DNA from: Aureisphaera galaxeae
Lineage (GTDB): Bacteria > Bacteroidota > Bacteroidia > Flavobacteriales > Flavobacteriaceae
Assembly: GCF_028561275.1 (NCBI RefSeq)
Contig: NZ_JAQQTF010000006.1
Span: 553,065-617,064, forward strand
Length of the DNA stretch: 64,000 bases
Reading direction: 5' to 3'
The notes beneath the pieces were generated by a model. The model saw only the letters and a program-made list of their open reading frames with translations, did not search any database and had not been told where the DNA came from. Of the stretch, positions 8,911 to 16,568 are shown one piece after another. The position numbers and the translations under genes were made by a program. The number at the start of each line of letters is the position of its first letter. Within the stretch, counting starts at the first letter, position 1.

Positions 8911-9037
8911 GATCTTAATTTTTAAAGTTTGATGTATAAAAGTTTTGCGCGCTTTCAATTTTATATACACGGATTCCAAACCGTGGATGAGAAGGGTTAT
9001 AATTTTTGCTTAACTTTAACACATCCCATACCCCGAT
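8911..9037. promoter_or_regulatory. divergent promoter region, fasciclin / ECF sigma
   Basis: 127 bases between the two divergent starts. A small inverted repeat (CACGG at 8968-8972, CCGTG at 8981-8985) and an imperfect TAACTTTA box near 9011 are visible. I cannot identify a shared ECF promoter motif with confidence. Confidence 0.4.
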
Positions 9038-9598
9038 ATGCAATCCGATCTATTGCTCATACAACAACTTCAGGAAGGCAATGCCAAGGCACTTTCCAGC
9101 CTATACGATAAGTATGCTGGGGCTTTGTACGGTGTTATCCTGAGGATTTGCAAGGACGAAGGCAAGGCACAGGATGTACTGCAAGAGACCTTCTTGAAAA
9201 TATGGAACAACGCTTCTTCCTATAAAGCCGATAAAGGAAGATTTTACACCTGGGCATATCGTATTGCGAGAAATACAGCTTTAAATGAAGTACGCTCCCC
9301 TTCCAAGCTCATCCAAACCGAAGATTTAGGTGTATATAAAGAGACAGAAGTTTCGGAAGAAGTTCCCGTCGATGTGGCCAAGCTCAACGGATCTATCCGC
9401 CAGCTGGAATCACATCACCAAAAGGCCTTGGAATTGGTGTATTTTAACGGACTTACCCATCGGGAAGCTCATGAAGAAATGGGAGTACCCTTGGGTACGT
9501 TTAAATCGTATGTACAACAGGCCTTACGGAAGCTTAGGGAATTGTATGGAGTAGAAATGATCCTTATGATTGGGGTGTTAATTGAATGGATGCTATGA
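9038..9598 (+). CDS. ECF-type RNA polymerase sigma factor (SigK-like)
   Basis: 186-residue sigma-70-family factor of the extracytoplasmic function class. Region 2 lies at about residues 20-90 (LYDKYAGALYG, DVLQETFLKIW, FYTWAYRIARN). Region 4 is at about 125-180, with a helix-turn-helix (LTHREAHEEMGVPLGTFKSYV). It would redirect core polymerase to a small regulon when released by its anti-sigma partner, whose start overlaps this gene's 3' end by 13 bases (or 4 if the ATG at 9595 is used). The overlap implies translational coupling. Pairing with an RskA-type anti-sigma factor places it in the SigK group. Confidence 0.93.
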   Translation: MQSDLLLIQQLQEGNAKALSSLYDKYAGALYGVILRICKDEGKAQDVLQETFLKIWNNASSYKADKGRFYTWAYRIARNTALNEVRSPSKLIQTEDLGVYKETEVSEEVPVDVAKLNGSIRQLESHHQKALELVYFNGLTHREAHEEMGVPLGTFKSYVQQALRKLRELYGVEMILMIGVLIEWML

Positions 9599-10374
9599 TG
9601 GATAAAAAGGAAATATTGGAATCTGGATTACTGGAGCGCTATCTAATCGGTGAGGTTTCCGAAACCGAGCAGCTACAGGTGGAAAGGTATCTTCAGGATT
9701 CGGAGATACGGAAGCACTACGGCCAATTGGAAGCAGATTTTGAAAGAATGGCGATGGAAAATGCCGTTTCACCCCCTCCACAGGTAAAGGAGGGACTTAT
9801 GGATAAAGTCGGCTCAAAAACACCTCAGCAACCGCCTATTAATGCCAACCGTTCTGCGCTTAAGTCCTATTTGGCCATTGCTGCAGCCCTCGCCTTATTG
9901 TTTGGAATAAGTTCTTTCTGGATGTATACAAAATTGAATGGTGTCGAAGATCAATTAGAATTGGTTCGTTCCCAAAATGATATCCTTTCGGATGAACTTG
10001 AGGATCTGACCAAAAACTACGATGACGTCATCAATACATACGAGATTACAAGCAATCCGAAAACCGAAAAACTGATCATGCTTGGGAATCAAAATTCACC
10101 CCAAGCGACTGCAGTGACCTATGTAAACCATACCGATAAAACCGTATTTATTGATGCCGAAGGCTTACCTAAACTTTCGGAAGAGCACGACTACCAGCTT
10201 TGGGCCGATGTGGAAGGTGAGATGATCGACATGGGGGTAATTGCCAAAGGGGAAAATTTCCTCGCTATGAATTATATAGATCATGCCGAGTCCTACAATA
10301 TTACCATAGAACCTGCTGGCGGAAGCGATCATCCCACCGTAGAACGACTTATAACCAATGTGTATTTGCAATAG
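9586..10374 (+). CDS. anti-sigma factor, RskA family
   Basis: 262-residue single-pass membrane anti-sigma factor. The N-terminal cytoplasmic part (about 1-70) resembles an anti-sigma zinc-finger-like domain but lacks an obvious HxxxCxxC. One transmembrane helix is at about residues 100-122 (SYLAIAAALALLFGISSFW), followed by a coiled-coil-like segment and the C-terminal RskA periplasmic domain (LSEEHDYQLWADV, IAKGENFLAMNY, TIEPAGGSDHPT). It should hold the preceding sigma factor inactive until an envelope signal or proteolysis releases it. Two in-frame starts exist, at 9586 and 9595; the latter gives the common ATGA overlap. Confidence 0.92.
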   Translation: MDAMMDKKEILESGLLERYLIGEVSETEQLQVERYLQDSEIRKHYGQLEADFERMAMENAVSPPPQVKEGLMDKVGSKTPQQPPINANRSALKSYLAIAAALALLFGISSFWMYTKLNGVEDQLELVRSQNDILSDELEDLTKNYDDVINTYEITSNPKTEKLIMLGNQNSPQATAVTYVNHTDKTVFIDAEGLPKLSEEHDYQLWADVEGEMIDMGVIAKGENFLAMNYIDHAESYNITIEPAGGSDHPTVERLITNVYLQ

Positions 10375-10420
10375 CAAAACGCAACGTTTCTGGGTTCTTC
10401 CATCTTATCAGAAAAAGAAA

Positions 10421-10837
10421 ATGAAAAAGATCCTTCTATTCCTATTATGTACCGTTGTACTGTCCTGCGATACAAGTGACGACCGACCTGAGACCGATAA
10501 CTCCATATTAGATAGTTGGGATATGCAATCCTACATCTTTTTTGGACCCGAACCTCCAGAACTTGAGGAAGGGGATGTTATTTGGAGTTTTAGCCAAGTC
10601 ACCAATACCCTTACTATTGTAAACAATGTAGAAAGCGATTATCCTTATCTACCCGAAAGCGGAACCTATAGTGTAACCGTCTTACCAGACAATGTGGTGA
10701 TTATCGAAGGCCTCCCTTGGGGAAATGTATACGAATATGAAGTCGTTGGAAATGAATTATTCCTCAACTTTAGGGATGATCCACAGATAGCAGATGATGA
10801 ACTATCCATCGTGTTTGGCAAAAGGGACTTGCCCTAA
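10421..10837 (+). CDS. small lipoprotein, lipocalin-like
   Basis: 138-residue predicted lipoprotein: MKKILLFLLCTVVLSC gives a lipobox (VLSC) with Cys at about 16. The mature part is strand-rich and acidic (DSWDMQSYIFFG, SGTYSVTV, YEYEVVGNELFLNF), which resembles the lipocalin-like lipoproteins common in Flavobacteria; this fold is inferred. The start at 10421 is chosen over an upstream in-frame codon at 10358 because only it gives a signal sequence. It follows the anti-sigma gene by 46 bases and may belong to that regulon. Its 3' end overlaps the convergent pcm gene by 4 bases. Confidence 0.78.
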   Translation: MKKILLFLLCTVVLSCDTSDDRPETDNSILDSWDMQSYIFFGPEPPELEEGDVIWSFSQVTNTLTIVNNVESDYPYLPESGTYSVTVLPDNVVIIEGLPWGNVYEYEVVGNELFLNFRDDPQIADDELSIVFGKRDLP

Positions 10838-11475
10838 TTCTTATCCTCCAATAAGGGTACAAAACGAAATTCTCCGTATTCCTTCTTTTCGAATTCAGTA
10901 GGGCTTTTTCGGGTGAAGACTGTCATGATCTGAACGTTTTTCCCAACGGGAATTACGAGTCTCCCTCCTACTTTAAGCTGCGCCAGTAATGGATTGGGAA
11001 CATAAGGTGCTCCCGCCGTAACGATTACTCCATCGTAAGGAGCAAATTCCTCAAGGCCTATATAACCATCGCCAAAGATCATTTTCTTAGGGCGATATCC
11101 TATTTTGGGAAGGAATAATTTGGACTTTTTAAAGAGTTCATTTTGTCGCTCAATGGTATACACCATAGCTCCCATTTCTAATAACACGGCACATTGGTAT
11201 CCACTTCCTGTACCTATTTCAAGGATTTTATCCCCTTCCTTTACTTGGAGCAATTCTGTTTGCCGTGCTACTGTATAGGGTTGCGAGATGGTCTGGTCTG
11301 CTGCAATGGGAAAGGCCTTATCCACATAGGCATGGTCTATAAAACCACTATCCATAAAAAGGTGCCTTGGCACTGCATTAATGGCTTCAAGCACGGCTTC
11401 ATCGGCAATCCCCTTTAACCGAAGGGTTTCTACCAATTTTCGGCGCATTCCTTTATGTAAAAATGTATCCTTCAT
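10834..11475 (-). CDS. pcm: protein-L-isoaspartate O-methyltransferase
   Basis: 213-residue SAM-dependent enzyme that methylates isoaspartyl residues so that damaged proteins can be repaired. Family marks are the N-terminal AINAVPRHLFM, the AYVDKAFPI / QTISQPYTVARQTELL segment, and the SAM-binding motif I ILEIGTGSGYQCAVL (about residues 85-100). Also present are the GDGYIGLEEFAPYDGVIVTAGAP motif and a LVIPVG strand near the C-terminus. The length is normal and the protein is cytoplasmic. Its start overlaps the stop of the upstream GNAT gene by 4 bases (ATGA), so the two form an operon. Confidence 0.95.
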   Translation of the reverse strand: MKDTFLHKGMRRKLVETLRLKGIADEAVLEAINAVPRHLFMDSGFIDHAYVDKAFPIAADQTISQPYTVARQTELLQVKEGDKILEIGTGSGYQCAVLLEMGAMVYTIERQNELFKKSKLFLPKIGYRPKKMIFGDGYIGLEEFAPYDGVIVTAGAPYVPNPLLAQLKVGGRLVIPVGKNVQIMTVFTRKSPTEFEKKEYGEFRFVPLLEDKN

Positions 11476-12026
11476 GACTCTTTACGTCGCGCTAACCACT
11501 CTTCCCTAGTGATTTCATAAAAGTAGCACTCATCGCCATCGAAGGTAAATGTAGCCGTTAAATGCATACCCAATTTTTCACCCAAGATTTTATTGGAAGC
11601 GTCATTATCAATTACCGCGGCCCCATAGATAATAGGATGATCGCCCCTTTCACAGAGGTAATCCATACAAGCAACCGCGGATTCGGTGGCGTAGCCCTTG
11701 CCCCACTCAGATTCCAACATTCGATACCCAATATCCAACAAATTAGTGCGTCCATTAAGGGGTTCGGTGTTTATTTTGAAACCCGTCCAACCAATGAATT
11801 TGCCCGTATGCTTGTCTTCCATGACCCAGCGCCCAATGCCTCTGTCGATGTATTGCTGACGAACATCTTCAATAATCTTTTTAGACTGCTCTATCGTTTT
11901 CACAGGTTTATTGCCCAAATACTTATGTACATTGGGATTAGAATCCATGGCAAACATCCCTTCCGCATCGGTTGGGAGCATTTCGCGAATGATAAGGCGT
12001 TCAGTTTCTAGGGTGGGTTGTTTCAT
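11472..12026 (-). CDS. GNAT family N-acetyltransferase (RimJ/RimL-like)
   Basis: 184-residue acetyl-CoA-dependent N-acetyltransferase of the Acetyltransf_3 type. It begins with the typical TLETERLIIREMLPTDAEGMF, and the acetyl-CoA pyrophosphate loop is WGKGYATESA (about residues 111-120). Substrate unknown: members acetylate ribosomal-protein N-termini, antibiotics or small amines. It is first gene of a two-gene operon with pcm and has a TAnnTTTG box upstream. Confidence 0.9.
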   Translation of the reverse strand: MKQPTLETERLIIREMLPTDAEGMFAMDSNPNVHKYLGNKPVKTIEQSKKIIEDVRQQYIDRGIGRWVMEDKHTGKFIGWTGFKINTEPLNGRTNLLDIGYRMLESEWGKGYATESAVACMDYLCERGDHPIIYGAAVIDNDASNKILGEKLGMHLTATFTFDGDECYFYEITREEWLARRKES

Positions 12027-12046
12027 TTTGAAATCTTAGGGTACCA

Positions 12047-12054
12047 CAAAGCTA
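12047..12054 (-). promoter_or_regulatory. promoter of GNAT-pcm operon
   Basis: On the minus strand this reads TAGCTTTG, a TAnnTTTG match about 20 bases upstream of the GNAT start codon. Confidence 0.55.
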
Positions 12055-12111
12055 CTAAAATCCTCTGCCGAAATCCGGCAAAACGAAGCCTAAATTTCAT
12101 ACAAAAAAAGG

Positions 12112-12119
12112 TATCTTTG
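12112..12119 (+). promoter_or_regulatory. promoter of Gfo/Idh/MocA gene
   Basis: TATCTTTG matches TAnnTTTG, 16 bases before the ATG at 12136. It may drive the rightward cluster that follows. Confidence 0.6.
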
Positions 12120-12135
12120 TGCAAAATACACGCCC

Positions 12136-13104
12136 ATGCTAAAAGCAGGAGTTCTGGGTGCAGGCCACCTAGGAAAAATTCATCTAAAACTTCTCAATCA
12201 ATCCAGCAAATATGAACTTGTTGGTTTTTTTGATGCGGACACCCAAGCTTCCCAAAAAATTTCTGAAGAATTCGGTTACAAAAGCTTTCCCACTATGGAG
12301 GCTTTGATCGAGGCTTGTGATGTGGTCGATGTGGTAACACCGACAATATATCATTTCGATGTGGCCGAAAAAGTGATTCGTGCCGGAAAGCACTTATTTA
12401 TAGAAAAACCCATTACACAAACGGTCGAAGAAGCCGAAAAACTGCTCGAGTTGGCCCAAGAATACAACGTAAAAGGGCAAGTGGGGCATGTGGAGCGCTT
12501 TAATCCAGCCTTCATGGCGGTTCGCGACAAGTTTGAAAATCCCATGTTCATCGAGGCACACCGTTTGGCGGAATTCAATCCAAGAGGAACGGACGTACCC
12601 GTAGTATTGGATTTAATGATTCACGACATCGATGCCATTTTAAGTGTGGTGAAGAGTGAGGTAAAGTCAGTTTCAGCCAGTGGTGTTTCAGTGATTTCCG
12701 AAACACCGGATATCGCCAACGCTCGTATTGAGTTTGAAAATGGCTGTGTAGCGAACCTTACGGCCAGTCGTATTTCCATGAAAAAAATGCGAAAGGCACG
12801 TTTCTTTCAAAGGGACGCTTATATCTCGGTAGACTTCTTAGAAAAGAAATGTGAAGTGGTGAAGATGAAGGATGCTCCCGAACATCCAGATGATTTTGCC
12901 ATGATCCTGACCAATGCCGAAGGGGTGAAAAAGCAGATCTATTTCGACAATCCAGAAATCGATTCCAACAACGCCATTCTGGACGAGTTGGAAACCTTTG
13001 CCGATGCTATTAACAATGATACGACTCCTATCGTGACGCTAGCGCAAGGGACCAATGCATTGCGCGTAGCCATGCAGGTAATCGAAAATTTTAAAATTTT
13101 ATAA
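12136..13104 (+). CDS. Gfo/Idh/MocA family oxidoreductase
   Basis: 322-residue NAD(P)-dependent dehydrogenase. The Rossmann fold begins at residue 1 with the dinucleotide motif GVLGAGHLGKIH. The family's EKP motif (GKHLFIEKPI, about residue 95) and the HDIDAILSVV active-site segment (about 165) are present. Members act on sugars, inositols or biliverdin; the substrate here cannot be read from sequence. No signal peptide. It precedes a 3-hydroxyacyl-CoA dehydrogenase by 16 bases, and the two genes look cotranscribed. That neighbour gives no clear clue to a shared pathway. Confidence 0.9.
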   Translation: MLKAGVLGAGHLGKIHLKLLNQSSKYELVGFFDADTQASQKISEEFGYKSFPTMEALIEACDVVDVVTPTIYHFDVAEKVIRAGKHLFIEKPITQTVEEAEKLLELAQEYNVKGQVGHVERFNPAFMAVRDKFENPMFIEAHRLAEFNPRGTDVPVVLDLMIHDIDAILSVVKSEVKSVSASGVSVISETPDIANARIEFENGCVANLTASRISMKKMRKARFFQRDAYISVDFLEKKCEVVKMKDAPEHPDDFAMILTNAEGVKKQIYFDNPEIDSNNAILDELETFADAINNDTTPIVTLAQGTNALRVAMQVIENFKIL

Positions 13105-13120
13105 CAACCAAATTCCAAAT

Positions 13121-14008
13121 ATGAAAAATGTAGCAGTAATAGGTGCAGGTACCATGGGAAATGGAATTGCCCATACCTTCGCACAGTGCGATTACAAAGT
13201 TCAACTTATCGATATTTCCGAAGAATCCCTAAAACGTGGAATGGCCACCATAGCCAAGAATTTGGATCGAATGGTTGTCAAGGAAAAAATTACCGAAGCC
13301 GATAAGGAACGTACCTTGGGCAATATTACTACCTATACCAGCATGGAAGAAGGTGTAGAATATGCCAGCCTTGTGGTAGAAGCCGCTACGGAGAACGTGG
13401 ATCTAAAACTGAAAATATTCAAGGATTTGGATCAGTTTTGCCCAGAAGACACCATCTTGGCTACCAATACCTCTTCCATTTCTATAACTCAGATAGCTGC
13501 AGTTACTTCCCGTCCGGAAATGGTGATTGGTATGCACTTTATGAATCCCGTACCGATCATGAAATTGGTAGAGATTATAAAAGGATATAGTACAAGCGCA
13601 GAAACCTACGCGACCGTCGAAGAAATTTCCAAAAAACTGAACAAAGTCCCGGTAGAAGTAAACGATTACCCTGGTTTTGTGGCCAATCGCATTCTTATGC
13701 CAATGATTAATGAGGCCATTGAAACTTTGTACAATGGCGTTGCAGGGGTTCAGGAGATTGATACGGTGATGAAATTAGGAATGGCACACCCTATGGGGCC
13801 CCTACAATTGGCAGACTTTATTGGGTTAGACGTTTGTCTCTCCATCTTAAACGTGATGTACGACGGTTTCAAAAACCCAAAATACGCTCCTTGTCCCCTA
13901 TTGGTAAATATGGTAATGGCAGGAAAGATGGGTGTTAAGAGTGGTGAAGGGTTCTATGACTATTCAGAAAGCCGTAAGGCCGAGAAAGTAGCCAAAATGT
14001 TCGCCTAA
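13121..14008 (+). CDS. hbd: 3-hydroxybutyryl-CoA dehydrogenase (3-hydroxyacyl-CoA dehydrogenase family)
   Basis: 295-residue NAD(P)-dependent enzyme that interconverts 3-hydroxyacyl-CoA and acetoacetyl/3-oxoacyl-CoA in short-chain fatty-acid or aromatic-acid degradation. The N-terminal Rossmann motif is IGAGTMGNGIAH (residues 6-17). Also visible are NTSSISITQIA, the catalytic-His segment IGMHFMNPVPIM (about residue 140), and the C-terminal dimer domain with PGFVANRILMPMINEA and MKLGMAHPMGPLQLAD. The single-domain length matches Hbd/PaaH rather than a fused FadB. It has close spacing on both sides within the rightward run. Confidence 0.94.
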   Translation: MKNVAVIGAGTMGNGIAHTFAQCDYKVQLIDISEESLKRGMATIAKNLDRMVVKEKITEADKERTLGNITTYTSMEEGVEYASLVVEAATENVDLKLKIFKDLDQFCPEDTILATNTSSISITQIAAVTSRPEMVIGMHFMNPVPIMKLVEIIKGYSTSAETYATVEEISKKLNKVPVEVNDYPGFVANRILMPMINEAIETLYNGVAGVQEIDTVMKLGMAHPMGPLQLADFIGLDVCLSILNVMYDGFKNPKYAPCPLLVNMVMAGKMGVKSGEGFYDYSESRKAEKVAKMFA

Positions 14009-14019
14009 AACCTTCTGTT

Positions 14020-15258
14020 TTGCCTAAAATCCATCCTTTTCGAGCGGTTCGTCCTACACGCGATAAAGTAAGCTTAGTGGCTTCACGCTCCTATGAGAGC
14101 TATACCCAAGAGCAACGGGAAGCCCGTTTACGGGACAATCCGTTTTCATTCTTGCATGTCATTAATCCAGGATTCAAATACCATAAGAAAATTTCGGGTC
14201 CAGAACGTTATAAACTGGTATACAACCGATACCGGGAGTTTATAGAAGATGAAGTGTTTACACAGGATGATTCCCCTTGCTTCTACGTTTACAAAATCGT
14301 GAACCGAGATGGAAACGTATTCAACGGCATTACTGCGGCTTTGAGTGTTGAGGATTATGAAAAGGACACGATAAAAAAGCACGAGGCAACGCTTGAATTT
14401 CGGGAAACCCTGTTTAAGGAATACCTAAAAGCTGTGGGATTCAATGCGGAAGCTGTATTGCTTACTTATCCCGACAATGAACGGCTTAGCAAGCGCATTG
14501 CCAAGGTCATGGAGCAACGGGCAGAGTACGAATTTACAACTACGTATCGCGATACACATTTCTTATGGAAGGTGGACGATCCAGTCATCATAGCTGAGAT
14601 AAAGAAGGCCTTTTCCAAAATGGATGCACTGTACATAGCCGATGGCCACCATCGTTCTTCCTCATCACATTTATTGGCAAAGGATCTAAGTGCCGAAAAT
14701 GAACAACATTCGGGAAAGGAACCCTATAATTTCTTTATGGGCTACCTCATTCCGGAAAGTGAGTTGAAAATCTATGAGTTCAATCGGTTGGTGAAGGGAC
14801 TTAATGGACTTAGCAAGGAAGAGTTCCTTATAAAACTGGATACATTGTATCGTATTGAAAACCGCGGGACTGAGTACTATAAACCTTCCAAAAAGCATCA
14901 TTTCAGTATGTATTTGGATGGGGAGTTTTATTCGCTTTACCTGCGGAAACAAGAATATAATTTTGAAACGTCTCTTGACGCCTTGGACACCCAGATTCTT
15001 TTTGAAACCATCTTACGGCCTATTCTAGGCATTGAGGATGTTCGAAACGACCAACGGTTGAGCTATTCGCATGGCAAGAAGGATTTGGCTTATGTGAAAT
15101 CCTGGGTCGATACCGGGGAATACTCGGTAGGCTTTGGGATGGTTCCCATTACAGTGGAAGAAATGAAAAGCATAGCCGATGAAGGATTGGTCATGCCGCC
15201 TAAAAGCACCTATATTGAGCCCAAATTGAGAAGTGGGGTAACCATTTACGAATTTTAG
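14020..15258 (+). CDS. DUF1015 family protein
   Basis: 412-residue member of DUF1015, a widespread cytoplasmic family of unclear biochemical function often found near serine-metabolism genes in Bacteroidota. The family N-terminus (KIHPFRAVRPTRDKV) begins right at a TTG codon, 11 bases after the preceding stop, so TTG at 14020 is taken as the start; no ATG fits. The conserved core YIADGHHRSSSS (about residues 207-218) is typical and looks like an active or binding site. The C-terminal block EDVRNDQRLSYSHG is also conserved. The function is not established. Confidence 0.88.
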   Translation: MPKIHPFRAVRPTRDKVSLVASRSYESYTQEQREARLRDNPFSFLHVINPGFKYHKKISGPERYKLVYNRYREFIEDEVFTQDDSPCFYVYKIVNRDGNVFNGITAALSVEDYEKDTIKKHEATLEFRETLFKEYLKAVGFNAEAVLLTYPDNERLSKRIAKVMEQRAEYEFTTTYRDTHFLWKVDDPVIIAEIKKAFSKMDALYIADGHHRSSSSHLLAKDLSAENEQHSGKEPYNFFMGYLIPESELKIYEFNRLVKGLNGLSKEEFLIKLDTLYRIENRGTEYYKPSKKHHFSMYLDGEFYSLYLRKQEYNFETSLDALDTQILFETILRPILGIEDVRNDQRLSYSHGKKDLAYVKSWVDTGEYSVGFGMVPITVEEMKSIADEGLVMPPKSTYIEPKLRSGVTIYEF

Positions 15259-15308
15259 ATAAGTTTCTTTAATTTGACGTCAGGCATTTGACTAGAAATA
15301 CATTGAAG

Positions 15309-15821
15309 ATGAAAAGAGTTTGCAAAATAATTGCCCTAGTCTTCTTGATTGGCTGTAATATAAGCTGTGATCAAATAAGCAAGGAAAAGGCAAGAACCGA
15401 AATTTCGGAGAACGAAATTATCGAGGTAGTGGATGATCATTTTGTATTGAAGCGGGTAGAAAATACTGGTGCAGCCATGAGTTTAGGTGCAAACTTGCCA
15501 TCTGGACTTAAAGTGATTTTTTTGAAAGTATTGCCATTAACAATCCTTTTCCTAATGTTCTTTTACGCAGCAAGAAAAAGAGAAATTTCGAATTGGAACA
15601 TTGTTGCTTTTTCCTTCATCATAGGTGGTGGGATAGGTAATATTTATGACCGGGTCTTATATAATTCAGTTACCGACTTTATGTATTTAGAATTTGCCAG
15701 TTTACACACAGGTATATTCAATATGGCAGATGTCTCTGTAGTTATGGGAACCCTAATGTTGGTTTCAAGCTCTTTATTTTCTAAATGGGAAATAAGAAAA
15801 TTAAAAACAAACGATGTTTAA
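15309..15821 (+). CDS. lspA: signal peptidase II (lipoprotein signal peptidase)
   Basis: 170-residue integral membrane aspartyl protease that removes signal peptides from prolipoproteins. The catalytic aspartates lie in the motifs GGGIGNIYDR (about residues 110-119) and FNMADVSV (about 141-148). The CDQISK segment near the N-terminus corresponds to the conserved DQxxK. Three to four hydrophobic segments are visible. The start at 15309 (MKRVCKIIAL) is preferred to an in-frame TTG at 15288. Codon use is more A+T-rich than its neighbours. The N-terminus, with LIGCNISC, itself resembles a lipobox. It may be a second lspA copy; no other is in the window. Confidence 0.88.
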   Translation: MKRVCKIIALVFLIGCNISCDQISKEKARTEISENEIIEVVDDHFVLKRVENTGAAMSLGANLPSGLKVIFLKVLPLTILFLMFFYAARKREISNWNIVAFSFIIGGGIGNIYDRVLYNSVTDFMYLEFASLHTGIFNMADVSVVMGTLMLVSSSLFSKWEIRKLKTNDV

Positions 15822-15868
15822 TATGCGGCTCCTAGGAGTTATAAATTCCAATATCAATAGACAATAAT

Positions 15869-16531
15869 ATGTCAACCATCTTCAATAATCTGGAAAAAGT
15901 CAAGACAAACCTCCCTAAAGGAGTGACCTTGGTTGCGGTTTCTAAAACGAAGCCCGTGAGTACCCTGATGGAAGCCTATGAAGCAGGACAACGTGTGTTT
16001 GGGGAGAACAAAATTCAGGAAATGGTGGGCAAATGGGAAGAAATGCCCGAAGATATAGAGTGGCACATGATAGGGCATGTACAGACCAATAAGGTGAAAT
16101 ACATGGCTTCCTTCGTAAGCCTAATACATGCTGTGGACAGCTTCAAACTATTGAAAGAAATCAATAAACAGGCAGCCAAGCATGATCGGATTATTAAATG
16201 CTTGCTTCAGGTAAAGATTGCCCAAGAGGACAGTAAATTCGGAATGAGTGCGGAAGACACGGAAGTTTTGCTTAGTTCGGATGATTTGAATGACCTACAA
16301 CATATAGAAATCGTTGGGCTTATGGGAATGGCCACCTTTACAGATGACCAAGAACAATTGGCTCAGGAATTCGGATATCTAAAAACGACCTTCGATCGCC
16401 TTCAGCAAAAATATACCCAGCTTACTGTTTTAAGTATGGGTATGAGCGGCGACTACCCTTTGGCCATTTCGCATGGCAGTAATATGGTTAGAGTAGGAAG
16501 TGCCATTTTCGGTGCCCGTAATTATTCGTAA
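15869..16531 (+). CDS. YggS family PLP-binding protein
   Basis: 220-residue pyridoxal-5'-phosphate homeostasis protein (YggS/PLPBP family), a non-enzymatic-looking single-domain fold-type III PLP protein that buffers PLP and affects amino-acid pools. The PLP lysine is in VAVSKTKPV (about residue 27). Other marks are FGENKIQEM (about 47), WHMIGHVQTNK (about 65), and the phosphate-binding C-terminal LSMGMSGDYPLAI and SNMVRVGSAIFGAR. Length is slightly short of E. coli YggS but normal for Bacteroidota. It is cytoplasmic and lies in the rightward run. Confidence 0.95.
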   Translation: MSTIFNNLEKVKTNLPKGVTLVAVSKTKPVSTLMEAYEAGQRVFGENKIQEMVGKWEEMPEDIEWHMIGHVQTNKVKYMASFVSLIHAVDSFKLLKEINKQAAKHDRIIKCLLQVKIAQEDSKFGMSAEDTEVLLSSDDLNDLQHIEIVGLMGMATFTDDQEQLAQEFGYLKTTFDRLQQKYTQLTVLSMGMSGDYPLAISHGSNMVRVGSAIFGARNYS

Positions 16532-16568
16532 CTTACCTTACCAAAAAGATAACAAACGAAGCAACTTA

